Below, one piece after another: positions 8,739 to 16,566 of a DNA stretch of 64,000 nucleotides. The position numbers and the translations under genes are program-made. Source of the stretch: Acidaminobacter sp964416305 (lineage in GTDB: Bacteria; Bacillota; Clostridia; Peptostreptococcales; Acidaminobacteraceae). How positions within the stretch are numbered: position 1 is the stretch's first letter; the number at the start of each line of letters is the position of its first letter. Below the pieces are notes generated by a model. The model saw nothing but the letters and a program-made list of their open reading frames with translations, was not told the DNA's origin and ran no database searches. The DNA lies in contig CAYQDM010000018.1 in assembly GCA_964416305.1 (NCBI GenBank), forward strand, positions 7,733 through 71,732, in the 5' to 3' direction.

Positions 8739-9185
8739 TTAGAGAGACGAGGCTTCAGCATGCTTCTTGAAATTGTCCAGAATAGCCTGCCAGCCGCCGC
8801 GCTGAAGCTCCAGGCTATTCTCACCTTCCGCTTCGAAAGTTTCGATTACCTTTGTAGCCGTTCCCAGGTCCACAAAGTCCACAGTCACTGACCGGTCGCC
8901 AATGGTATAGGCGAGGTGGCGGTTCACTTCGACAGCAGTGAAGCTGCCTTCAAAGTCGAAGCCCACCGTGCCATCCTTGGCGGCCATCCGGTAATTGAAG
9001 CTGCCGCCGGGTTCAAGGGTATTTATGGCGGTTGGGCAGTGCCAATCCTCCGACGCGAAGTTCCAGTGGATTACGTGGGCCGGATCCGTAAAGCATGTCC
9101 AAACCCATGCCACAGGACGCTCAACGGTCGTCTCAACCGTGATCAAAGGTTTTTCTTTTTTGGAGGTTGATGTTGCATCTGTCAT
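8739..9185 (-). CDS. SRPBCC / AHSA1-like protein
   Basis: A 148-residue protein with the helix-grip pattern of the SRPBCC (START/Bet v1) superfamily, AHSA1-like branch: ITVETTVERPVAWVWTCFTDPAHVIHWNFA near the N-terminus, a central beta-sheet, and a long C-terminal helix GGWQAILDNFKKHAEAS. These small cytosolic proteins bind hydrophobic ligands or act in stress responses; the specific ligand cannot be told. The ribosome site AGGTG lies six bases before ATG 9185. It is monocistronic with its own terminator, and a Fur-type box lies 64 bp upstream, which suggests metal-dependent control. Confidence 0.75.
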   Translation of the reverse strand: MTDATSTSKKEKPLITVETTVERPVAWVWTCFTDPAHVIHWNFASEDWHCPTAINTLEPGGSFNYRMAAKDGTVGFDFEGSFTAVEVNRHLAYTIGDRSVTVDFVDLGTATKVIETFEAEGENSLELQRGGWQAILDNFKKHAEASSL

Positions 9186-9248
9186 TTTTGCACCTGCTTT
9201 CTATTCAAACTAGGTTGAGTTAGGCTGATGAGGAGAGAATCAATCCGC

Positions 9249-9263
9249 TGATAACGATTATCA
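9249..9263. promoter_or_regulatory. Fur-like operator (7-1-7 palindrome)
   Basis: TGATAACGATTATCA differs at one position from the Fur-family core TGATAATNATTATCA. On the minus strand it lies just downstream of a TATAAT (9273-9278 region), so a bound regulator would block transcription of the SRPBCC gene starting at 9185. Confidence 0.6.
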
Positions 9264-9362
9264 TTTATTGGAATTATACCCTTCAGCCATTGGGTTACGC
9301 ACAATTATTTAGGATGTAAGTCGGGGTTGATTGGTCACCGGCCGCAGACACCTTCTTCCAAA

Positions 9363-9394
9363 CAAAGAAAAACCAAGGCAGTCACACCTTGGTT
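9363..9394 (-). terminator. Terminator of the aspartate-type aminotransferase
   Basis: AACCAAGG (9371-9378) pairs with CCTTGGTT (9387-9394). On the minus strand the stem is followed by TTTTTC. It lies 35 bp after the stop of the aminotransferase gene. Confidence 0.75.
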
Positions 9395-9428
9395 TCGCTT
9401 TATTTGCTTAAATTTTCAGTTTAGTGGA

Positions 9429-10745
9429 TTATCTGTTCGCTTCGTACTGCTGAAGGAGCTTGACGAACAGCTCAGGAATCTTCGCCATTTTCTCCGGTGT
9501 CTCAACAAAGGAAATGCGGAATTGGGTCTTTCCTGGGTTCTCTTTGCCGGCTTTCGTCTCGTAGAAGCCCTTCATTGGAGCGACGAGCAGCGTGGTCTCT
9601 ACGCCGTCAAGATCAACGGAGCCTTCCTGAGCGCAGTAAAGAACGAACTCAGTAGAGTCAAAACCAGGCTTGACGACATTACGGACATCAATGACAGAGT
9701 ATATGGAAGCGTCCGGGCTGGAAACGATCAGCTTAGGCTCCAGCTCTTTCAGGCCGTTGTAGACCTTGACGATCTGCTCTTTGTAGTACTCTCTGATCTC
9801 TTTGGTCCAAGCAGCAATGCCCTCTTTAGTTTCGTGTGCGAGCGCGCCAAAGATGTACTGACCAATGACGTTAGCACAGAGGTTTGCCGTGTACTCCGCA
9901 ACCGAACGGTCGTGGAACTCAGCGTTGTCAGTAATGACCGCGCCAATTCTGAGGCCGCAGGCATTCCAAACTTTAGACGCCGTATCGATGCTGATTCTTC
10001 TGCCTTCGATGCCAGGAACATCAGCATCGGTGAGGCCCCAAACGCTGACGAGCGGCGCGCCTACTTCATAGTAGAGCTCACGATATGCTTCGTCGCTGAT
10101 CATCCACATATTGTATTTGACGCAAAGCTGCGCAAGATCTTTGAGCATGTCATAAGTATAGAACTGGCCGGTCGGGTTGTCATATGGGATGACAAGCAGC
10201 GCGCCAGGGTTGTATTCTTTGATTGCTTCTTCGATTTCATTCATGGAAGGCAGGTTGAATTTACCGTCTTCACCCAATTGGCGCGTGACGGAGACCGTTT
10301 TGCGGCCAATTCTCTCGCCGAATGAAATGTAGTTTGTGTAGGCAGGGTCGATCATCATGAGCGGCTTTTCATCTGTACCAGCTGGACCGCAAACACCGAC
10401 GAGAAGAAGCTCCATACCGGAAGATCCGCCGTCCGTGACTTGAACCATCAATTTGCTGGTATCAAAACCTTCACATCTTAAAATGTTTTTGAAAGCTTCC
10501 TGGCACTCCGCGGTACCAACGGTTGTGGAGTATCTCACTACGCCTTTTGCGAATGGGCTTTCCGGTGCGCCGAGGTTAAAGAGTCTTTTTTGCATAGCAG
10601 GGTTAGTAGGCAATGACACGTTGCCAATGCCAACGTTGATGACAGCTTCAGGCTTCACCTTCCGCTCCTCGTATTTCATTTGCGCCAACCTGACTGCTGA
10701 TGGCTTTCTAGATTGGAAATGCGCTGAAACAACTGGCTTATTCAT
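9429..10745 (-). CDS. Class I/II PLP aminotransferase, probably aspartate aminotransferase
   Basis: A 438-residue fold-type I aminotransferase. Visible features are the substrate motif GIGNVSLPTNP near residue 40, the PLP-stacking region, IPYDNPTGQFY (the NPTG asparagine), ISDEAYRELYY (PLP aspartate and tyrosine), the Schiff-base lysine in TASKVWNACGLRIG and a C-terminal arginine in FRISFVET. These enzymes move amino groups between amino acids and 2-oxoglutarate; the aspartate preference is inferred from overall similarity. Start ATG 10745 has GGGGAG seven bases upstream. It is flanked by its own terminator and by a long gene-free stretch upstream, and so is probably monocistronic. Confidence 0.8.
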   Translation of the reverse strand: MNKPVVSAHFQSRKPSAVRLAQMKYEERKVKPEAVINVGIGNVSLPTNPAMQKRLFNLGAPESPFAKGVVRYSTTVGTAECQEAFKNILRCEGFDTSKLMVQVTDGGSSGMELLLVGVCGPAGTDEKPLMMIDPAYTNYISFGERIGRKTVSVTRQLGEDGKFNLPSMNEIEEAIKEYNPGALLVIPYDNPTGQFYTYDMLKDLAQLCVKYNMWMISDEAYRELYYEVGAPLVSVWGLTDADVPGIEGRRISIDTASKVWNACGLRIGAVITDNAEFHDRSVAEYTANLCANVIGQYIFGALAHETKEGIAAWTKEIREYYKEQIVKVYNGLKELEPKLIVSSPDASIYSVIDVRNVVKPGFDSTEFVLYCAQEGSVDLDGVETTLLVAPMKGFYETKAGKENPGKTQFRISFVETPEKMAKIPELFVKLLQQYEANR

Positions 10746-10945
10746 AATCCATCTCCCCTGAAAAAATAGTTTTATGACAAAACATTGCTTTCTCTATATG
10801 GACATACAATCCCCCATATGCCCGTTATTATTCTATCACTTTCATATGATAAACTCACGCATTTTTTGAGATTTTATAAAATGTTGCTCAAGCTTCAAAT
10901 TGCTGAATTTTCTTTATTTTCAGTGAGTTTCAAAAATGTTTTTTT

Positions 10946-11086
10946 GCCGATGGTCAACCCAGCCCGCACCAACGTCCAAAGCCAATCCCACATTGAAATC
11001 GACTCCGTTTTATCAGCGTGGAAATGGGTGTCAGCCACCACCTTCCAGCTGTCAGCCATGTTGGGTGGGGTGCTGTGACCATCGGC
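10946..11086. repeat. 141-bp element bounded by inverted GCCGATGGTC ends
   Basis: The element starts with TGCCGATGGTCA and ends with TGACCATCGGCA. Just inside, CCCAGCCCGCACC on the left is partly complementary to GGGTGGGGTG on the right, so the whole unit can fold into a long hairpin. It lies in the 540-bp stretch between the aminotransferase and arsA. The unit has miniature-element-like symmetry but no target-site duplication that I can see. A 54-codon minus-strand frame crosses it but lacks a ribosome site. Confidence 0.5.
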
Positions 11087-11130
11087 AAAAGCATAAAAAA
11101 CGTCATTTTTTTGTCAATTAAATAAAACCC

Positions 11131-11158
11131 TTGCATCTCTCGCCGCTTATGCTATACT
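11131..11158 (+). promoter_or_regulatory. Sigma-A-type promoter without a downstream coding gene
   Basis: TTGCAT (11131-11136) and TATACT (11153-11158) are spaced by 16 bp, with an A/T-rich upstream stretch. The next plus-strand feature is a hairpin with a T run, and the next gene is on the other strand. Confidence 0.5.
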
Positions 11159-11164
11159 AAGTTG

Positions 11165-11218
11165 AACGCTTGCCCAGCGTGGCTGATCTCCTTTGGAGGT
11201 CAGCCGTTTTTATTTTTT
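11165..11218 (+). ncRNA. Candidate short non-coding RNA ending in a terminator hairpin
   Basis: A transcript from the promoter at 11131-11158 would start near 11165. It would contain a small hairpin (ACGCT/AGCGT) and then GGCTGATCTCC pairing with GGAGGTCAGCC, followed by a T-rich run ending at about 11218. The loop side of the second hairpin exposes a GGAGG-like sequence. No open reading frame fits. It could be a roughly 55-nt small RNA or a terminated leader whose gene has been lost. Confidence 0.35.
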
Positions 11219-11285
11219 GCGATACTATGGTGGAGCGTCCGTCCAAAGACAGCTGAAACCACCAACCTCGTTAGTTTCTCATGAT

Positions 11286-13022
11286 TTATGAAATATCAGA
11301 CGCGTTCATTCGCAAGATTTGCGGCGTCCATTCAATGACGGCAGCAGAACCTTGGGCGTGATCCCTGATTCTTCGGATCCATTCCAGCTCATGGCTGCCT
11401 TTAGCTTTCAAAAAGGCATTTGAGGTCTCAGCAGCATAAAGCGAGGCGTTAATAACCCACCAATTGGTATAGATGCCAGCGCGTTTCAAATCCGCTTCAA
11501 GCCGTTTGGCTTCATAAAAAGGTGTCGCTTCCGCTAGACTGACAATCACGACCTCCGTTTCATAAGGGTCACGAAGTCTGGGCAGAAGTCTTTTGACCGA
11601 CTCTGGGATATCCCCCTGAGAGCGCTGAATCTCGCGATGATAGCTTTGTGTCGCATCAAGCAGCAGCAGCGTATGTCCGGTCGGCGCCGTATCCACGACC
11701 ACGATCTCGTGTTCCGCTTTGTCCACAATCTCTGCGAAAGCTCTGAAAACCGCAATCTCCTGGGTACACGGCGATCTTAGATCTTCTTCAATGTAGGCCA
11801 AGTCCTCTGCAGACATTTCTCTGCGCGCCTTGCTTAGAACCTCTTCACGGTATTTTTCAAGCTCGACTTTTTCATCAATGTGACTCATAGTGAGACCGCC
11901 CTCTTCCTGCGCCACCCATTTCAAATGCGCCGCAGGATCCGTCGTGGTCAAATGCACCTTTTTTCCTCGCTCCAGCAAACCATGGGCAATCTTGGCCGCA
12001 ATGGAAGTCTTGCCAACACCGCCTTTTCCCATTGTGAATATAACCTTCTTATTTTTTGTAATCAAATCCTGAACAACGTGCTCTAAATTCATCAGATCCT
12101 CGACATTATTGGTCACTGCTTCGAAAACAGCATCCTCTGATTTCAAAAACGCTCTGACTTTTTCGACACCTGTGACGTTGTACGCTCTCAGAGGAATCTG
12201 ACTTTGCTCCAAGCCTTGGAGCAATTCCGACGTTGTCTCAAGTGCATCGCGCTGAAGCTCATAGAGCTTTTGTGACAAAGTGTCGTCATACTTAGACAAA
12301 ATGCCATTAAGAATTAAGGTTTGATTTTCTACCCCAATCTCCCTCAGCTCGCGGGATGCTCTCTCAGCCTCAGCCAGCGGCGCCTTCTCAGGTCTGGCGA
12401 CGAGCACCAGTGTCGTCTTGTTCTGATCTGACAGGGTTTCCATTGCGCTGCGGCAGATCTCCTTTTTGTCCTCAAGACCCGACAGCTGCCCGAGGCAGGA
12501 AGCGCCATGGGTGTTCTCGCTGATAAAGCTGCTCCAGGCAGATGGCAGCTGCAGCATTCTCAGCGTATGACCGGTTGGAGCTGTATCGAAGAGAATATGA
12601 TCGTAAGTGTTTTGTATTTCAGTGTCCGTCAACAAATTGGAAAATTCATTGAACGCGGCAATTTCAACGGTGCATGAACCGGAAAGCTGTTCCGCCATGG
12701 AGTCGATCACTGCTTCCGGCAGCTTGCCTCTATACGGACCTATAACCCGCTCTTTGTAGTCTTCCGCGGCCTGCAGTGGATCTAGGTTCGCGACAACAAG
12801 ATTCGGGACTTCCTCGAGGGTCGTCCAGGTGTTGGTAATATCAATGTCAAATACATCCTGGAGATTCGAAGCCGGGTCCGTACTGACGAGGAGTATTTTT
12901 TTTCCGCCATCGGCCAAACGCACTGCGGTGGCGCAAGCAGTCGACGTTTTTCCAACGCCGCCCTTGCCGGTAAAGAAAATATATTTCGAATGCGTTAAAC
13001 TCATTGGATCAAACAACTTCAT
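11286..13022 (-). CDS. arsA: Arsenite-transporting ATPase ArsA
   Basis: A 578-residue ArsA made of two homologous ATPase halves, each with a deviant Walker A: GKGGVGKT at residues 19-26 and again near residue 333. Both halves have the DTAPTGHT signature. The three cysteines that form the As(III)/Sb(III) site in other ArsA proteins appear conserved: in SGSCTVEIAAF, GASCLGQL and SPCTQEIAVF. ArsA normally sits on the membrane permease ArsB or Acr3 and powers arsenite export. Neither permease gene is next to this operon. It is the last gene of arsR-arsD-arsA, with about 100 bp between arsD and arsA. Length and motifs are standard. Confidence 0.93.
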   Translation of the reverse strand: MKLFDPMSLTHSKYIFFTGKGGVGKTSTACATAVRLADGGKKILLVSTDPASNLQDVFDIDITNTWTTLEEVPNLVVANLDPLQAAEDYKERVIGPYRGKLPEAVIDSMAEQLSGSCTVEIAAFNEFSNLLTDTEIQNTYDHILFDTAPTGHTLRMLQLPSAWSSFISENTHGASCLGQLSGLEDKKEICRSAMETLSDQNKTTLVLVARPEKAPLAEAERASRELREIGVENQTLILNGILSKYDDTLSQKLYELQRDALETTSELLQGLEQSQIPLRAYNVTGVEKVRAFLKSEDAVFEAVTNNVEDLMNLEHVVQDLITKNKKVIFTMGKGGVGKTSIAAKIAHGLLERGKKVHLTTTDPAAHLKWVAQEEGGLTMSHIDEKVELEKYREEVLSKARREMSAEDLAYIEEDLRSPCTQEIAVFRAFAEIVDKAEHEIVVVDTAPTGHTLLLLDATQSYHREIQRSQGDIPESVKRLLPRLRDPYETEVVIVSLAEATPFYEAKRLEADLKRAGIYTNWWVINASLYAAETSNAFLKAKGSHELEWIRRIRDHAQGSAAVIEWTPQILRMNASDIS

Positions 13023-13121
13023 AATGGATTCGCTTCCTTTCAGGGGGTTAACGTATAGCGTTTAATCAAACCATTCTAAGCGATTACGGAGCTGAGTCAC
13101 ACAGGTAGATTGTGAATAGAT

Positions 13122-13526
13122 TTAGCAGCATCCGCTGTTAGGATCGCAGCCGCTTACATTTTTTAACCTAAAACCCCGCAGTGGTCGCTTTACTGTAGCG
13201 GACCCTTCTGTCAAGGCAAGCTTCACGGCCAGTTTTTCTTCAAGTTCAGTATTGCTGAGGTAACGGCCCGTTTCGACAACCTCACCCTGAATCAGTGTAA
13301 CAGGGAGCACCTCAACCCCTTTCGACATCAGGAGTTGATTGACTTCAGCGTTCTCAATAAAAGCCTGCGGATTACTCGAGAGATTGAATCGCTCCGCTTT
13401 AATGCCGGCTTTCTCAAGCTGCTGAATCACCGAGGACATCCTGAGGAGCTCAGAGTCCACAGATACGCCGCAAATCCCTGTGGGACAGCACATCGCTGGT
13501 TCGTAAACAACAAAAGTTTTCATCAT
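13122..13526 (-). CDS. arsD: Arsenical metallochaperone ArsD
   Basis: About 134 residues. ArsD delivers As(III) to ArsA and raises its affinity; it can also act as a weak repressor. The conserved CCPTGICG motif near residues 12-18 carries the essential cysteine triad, and a C-terminal GCDPNSGCC provides extra vicinal cysteines. The body has the thioredoxin-like pattern VVYEPAMCC...VEVLPVTLIQGEVV. The start ATG at 13526 overlaps the arsR stop codon (ATGA), with AGGAG six bases upstream inside arsR, which implies translational coupling. The family assignment is secure. Confidence 0.92.
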   Translation of the reverse strand: MMKTFVVYEPAMCCPTGICGVSVDSELLRMSSVIQQLEKAGIKAERFNLSSNPQAFIENAEVNQLLMSKGVEVLPVTLIQGEVVETGRYLSNTELEEKLAVKLALTEGSATVKRPLRGFRLKNVSGCDPNSGCC

Positions 13527-13888
13527 AATTTCTCCTTTAAAAGTTTGGTTGCCGGCGAAGCGCACAGCTCTGCCTGAGTTTTCCCGCTGTTAAGGCGATC
13601 CAGATCCGAGATAAACTGCGGCTCCTTGTTAAGTTGTTCCTTAAGATGCTGATAGAGATACGGATGCTGATCGACGAATTCCGGATTCAGCGCGTAATAG
13701 ACCCACTGCGCTTTTTTGGAATGACCGACAATACCAGCTGATCTCAATTTGTTTAGGTGTCTCGAGACGTTTGTCTGGCTCATGGATAATACCGCCTCAA
13801 TTTCACACACGCACAGCTCTCGCTGCAGAAGAAGATTCAAGATTCGTAAGCGGCTCTCATCACTTAGTGCTTTATAAATCTCAGTCAC
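13523..13888 (-). CDS. arsR: ArsR-family arsenical-responsive repressor
   Basis: A 121-residue winged-helix ArsR/SmtB repressor. The metal-binding motif ELCVCEIEAVL in the recognition-region helix has the two cysteines typical of ArsR. The DNA-reading helix MSQTNVSRHLNKLRSAGIV follows, then the beta-wing YYALNP. As(III) binding releases the repressor from the ars promoter. It is the first gene of the arsRDA operon and overlaps arsD by four bases. A strong AT-rich inverted repeat just upstream is the probable operator. The C-terminal extension beyond residue 95 is modest and of unknown use. Confidence 0.92.
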   Translation of the reverse strand: MTEIYKALSDESRLRILNLLLQRELCVCEIEAVLSMSQTNVSRHLNKLRSAGIVGHSKKAQWVYYALNPEFVDQHPYLYQHLKEQLNKEPQFISDLDRLNSGKTQAELCASPATKLLKEKL

Positions 13889-13923
13889 TTTTTACGAGCT
13901 CCTTTTATAAATAGCAGATTTTT

Positions 13924-13959
13924 ATATTCTTATATTCACGTATTCGAATATTAGAATAT
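13924..13959. promoter_or_regulatory. Probable ArsR operator
   Basis: ATATTCTTATATTC (13924-13937) and GAATATTAGAATAT (13946-13959) form a 14-bp inverted repeat with one mismatch, 36-71 bp upstream of the arsR start. Position and symmetry fit an ArsR operator overlapping the promoter. Confidence 0.6.
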
Positions 13960-14017
13960 CGGAATCGACTAAAAATGTCAAGCTGTATTCACCAACTAAA
14001 GAGATGCTCTAGACGCA

Positions 14018-14104
14018 CTGACGCGGACAACTTTTGAATGAGTGTCAGTCCCCAAGTCAACTTTGGTGTCAGTCACCGAGTCCGTTTCGGGGTCAGTTAC
14101 GGTA
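14018..14104. repeat. Degenerate intergenic repeat with GACGCGGACA and GTGTCAGTC blocks
   Basis: The stretch opens with CTGACGCGGACAACTTTTGA and then holds three copies of the GTGTCAGTC or GGGTCAGTT word. It is related to the better preserved copies at 20434, 30687, 36739 and 39889. It lies in the 349-bp gap between arsR and the HD-GYP gene. Confidence 0.5.
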
Positions 14105-14171
14105 ATATATTTGTAACAATCCGAAGGGTTGGAGGACTCAAACGCGTTCACCAAATGCCCCTAAAAAACAC

Positions 14172-14206
14172 TTTAGCCGATGGTCACTCAAACGACCATC
14201 GGCTTC
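14172..14206 (-). terminator. Terminator from an inverted GCCGATGGT pair
   Basis: AGCCGATGGTC (14175-14185) pairs with GACCATCGGCT (14194-14204) across an eight-base loop. The minus-strand flank is T-rich (AAAGTGTTTTTTAG). It follows the HD-GYP gene that ends at 14238. Confidence 0.75.
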
Positions 14207-14237
14207 ATACTTTACTCACTAATATTCTCCGGCAGCC

Positions 14238-16391
14238 TCATTCCACCTGTTCCAGCACGAACCCGCGCCTGAACAAATCCACACAAGCCGCCACCACAGC
14301 CGGATCAAACAAAGTGCCGCTATGAGTGCTGATCTCTGCAAGCGCAGCCTCTATTCCCAGGGACGGCCGGTATGGCCTATAGGACGCCATGGACTCGACC
14401 ACATCTGCAACGGCAATAATCCGAGCCCCCAAATTCATCTCAGCACCCGTTAAACCATTTGGATACCCGGTACCATTTATGCGTTCATGATGCTGCAGCA
14501 CCATCTCTGCGATAGGCCAAGGGAAATCTACCTCTTTCAAGATATCACACCCCGCCTGGGCATGTGTCTTCACGAGGTCAAACTCAAGATTGTTGAGTCT
14601 CCCGGGCTTGCTCAAAATTTCAGATGGCACGTACATTTTCCCGAGATCATGCACAATGGCCGCCATCCGAATGCCTTCTGCCTCCTCTTCCGAGACTCCA
14701 AGGGCTCTGGCGATGGCAACCGCCAGAGATGCAACTCTCAGTTGATGGCCGGCAGTATATGGATCCTTTAGTTCCACTGTTTTGGACAGCAGTTCAACCG
14801 TTTTGATCATGGCACTTAGCATCCGGTTCGCATATTGGCCTCGTTCTTCCTCTGCGATCAGCCGCTCCGTTATATCTGATGCGAAAACAACCAAAACTTC
14901 CGCCCCATCAATAACCGTCTTTGCGGAATTCAAATCCATGTGGAGTGTCTGCCCATCCCTCATGCGGAATCTGAGATCAGAGGACTGGGTCTTTATGCCT
15001 TCAAAATGATCGTGGATTTCCCTCAAAAGCTCATCCCAATCCGCTGGATGAAATAATCCATCCATGGTCATTTGAAGCAGCTCTTCCCCGTCATAGCCCA
15101 GCATCCCGCAAATAGTCGGGTTGACAAACTTGAGCTTTCCGGACCTGATATCAATTATAAAAATACCTTCACTCGATGTTTCAAACAACGTCCGGTATCG
15201 GTTCTCTGAATTGATCAGCATCCGGTTATTCTGCCTCAGAGTCTCCTGGACCATTTTCATCTCAGTGATGTCCGTAATGGTTCCAATCACTCTGTGGGGA
15301 GCGCCATCCGCCGACCGTCCAAAAGCCATGCCGCGGTTTAGAACCCACTTCAGTGACCCTTGTTTGGTTCGAACCTGATGCTCTTTGTTGAACTCCAGAT
15401 CAGTACCCTTCAGAAGACTATAATAGAGCGACTTGAAAATGTCTTCTTCCTCTGGCAGAGTCACTCGTCTCCACGAGTTTAGAGTCGGTTCCACTTCCTC
15501 CTCCCCATAACCGAGCATTGCCTTCCACTGACTGGAATAATAGACTTCATTGGTCTCGCAGTTCCAGTCCCACACACCGTCACCCGCACCTTCCAGCGTA
15601 AATCGCCAGCGCTGTTCACTGGTCCTGAGCGCATTGCGCAGGTTGACAAACTCCGTCAAATCCTCCGAAAACAGCAGCAGTCCCCCAACTTCATCATTAT
15701 GATCATACCAAGGATGGATTTCCCAATTGATCCAATCCACCGATCCGTCCTGACGCAGAAAGGCTTCAGTTTCTGCCTTTTCTACTGCACCTTTCAAGCA
15801 TCTTCTGTGAACCTCTTTCCATGTTTCCGGGAGCTCCGGAAAGACCTCATAATGGGACATTCCAACAATATTGCGCTCAGGAATGCCATAATCCTTCAAA
15901 AACCGTTCGCTGACAGCAATGTAGTTCATGTTGAGATCAAACATGGCTAAAGCAGCCGGCGCATGCGTGACAAACAAGCTGAGGAGCGTCTCTCGCCGTT
16001 TGAGTTCATTTTCTGCCGCGATCCGGTCTGTTATGTCCCGTATGATCATAGACGATCTCTCTTCACCATTCTCGTTCAAAAAAACTTTTGAGGACATCTC
16101 CCCCATAAAGGTGGTGCCGTCGCTTCGAATGTAGCGAATGATCCCTGTATATTCGCCCTTTTCGTCTCTGCTGACCAGCGCGTCCTTGAGTCCGGGATCC
16201 GTATGATCCACCATGCCGTCCCTTCCCAGTCTGCAAATCTCTGCTTCGCTTCGTCCAAACATCTTGCATGCCGCTGGATTAGCCGCTAGAATCTTTCCAT
16301 CAGGAACCGTCAGGAGGATCGCATCGAAGGAGTGTTCAAAAATACTACGAAAATAGCTGTCGGCTTCTGCTGTACGATTGGCACTGCCCAT
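14238..16391 (-). CDS. Multi-PAS HD-GYP domain protein (probable c-di-GMP phosphodiesterase)
   Basis: About 717 residues and apparently cytosolic, without clear membrane helices. Four PAS/PAC sensor modules follow one another (starting near residues 15, 140, 260 and 400; PAC ends such as MIIRDITDRIA, IGTITDITEMK and VFASDITERLI). The HD-GYP domain comes last: HDLGKMYVPSEILSKPG supplies the HD metal ligands and HHERINGTGYPNGL the GYP motif. HD-GYP enzymes break down cyclic di-GMP, so the PAS array probably tunes this to a redox or small-molecule signal. The ATG at 16391 has GAGGAGGG five bases upstream; the TTG at 16406 lies within that site and is rejected. Confidence 0.88.
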   Translation of the reverse strand: MGSANRTAEADSYFRSIFEHSFDAILLTVPDGKILAANPAACKMFGRSEAEICRLGRDGMVDHTDPGLKDALVSRDEKGEYTGIIRYIRSDGTTFMGEMSSKVFLNENGEERSSMIIRDITDRIAAENELKRRETLLSLFVTHAPAALAMFDLNMNYIAVSERFLKDYGIPERNIVGMSHYEVFPELPETWKEVHRRCLKGAVEKAETEAFLRQDGSVDWINWEIHPWYDHNDEVGGLLLFSEDLTEFVNLRNALRTSEQRWRFTLEGAGDGVWDWNCETNEVYYSSQWKAMLGYGEEEVEPTLNSWRRVTLPEEEDIFKSLYYSLLKGTDLEFNKEHQVRTKQGSLKWVLNRGMAFGRSADGAPHRVIGTITDITEMKMVQETLRQNNRMLINSENRYRTLFETSSEGIFIIDIRSGKLKFVNPTICGMLGYDGEELLQMTMDGLFHPADWDELLREIHDHFEGIKTQSSDLRFRMRDGQTLHMDLNSAKTVIDGAEVLVVFASDITERLIAEEERGQYANRMLSAMIKTVELLSKTVELKDPYTAGHQLRVASLAVAIARALGVSEEEAEGIRMAAIVHDLGKMYVPSEILSKPGRLNNLEFDLVKTHAQAGCDILKEVDFPWPIAEMVLQHHERINGTGYPNGLTGAEMNLGARIIAVADVVESMASYRPYRPSLGIEAALAEISTHSGTLFDPAVVAACVDLFRRGFVLEQVE

Positions 16392-16526
16392 TGAAACCCT
16401 CCTCAAAACGGCTGTGTACTTTTATTGGCAACTCCCGGACGTAAACACCCGCGGGAATTCAAGATCTGTAATGCGTTCATAAATGATTTTTACCCAACAT
16501 CACGGAATTTCAACATGGTCAACCTA

Positions 16527-16560
16527 AAAAAAGGAAGCCGGCGCGCTTTTGCCGGCTTCC
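16527..16560 (-). terminator. Terminator of the IclR-controlled aminotransferase
   Basis: GGAAGCCGGC (16533-16542) pairs with GCCGGCTTCC (16551-16560). The minus strand continues with seven T residues. It sits seven bases after the aminotransferase stop. Confidence 0.85.
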
Positions 16561-16566
16561 TTCCAT

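Noticed and set aside
9327..10325. A 332-codon plus-strand frame antisense to the aspartate aminotransferase
   Set aside because: Shadow frame of the minus-strand gene, no family motif and no ribosome site.
10898..11062. A 54-codon minus-strand frame (MADSWKVVADTHFHADK...) crossing the inverted element
   Set aside because: No ribosome site, overlaps the inverted-repeat element, and the last codons are just the translated 9-mer. Likely chance.
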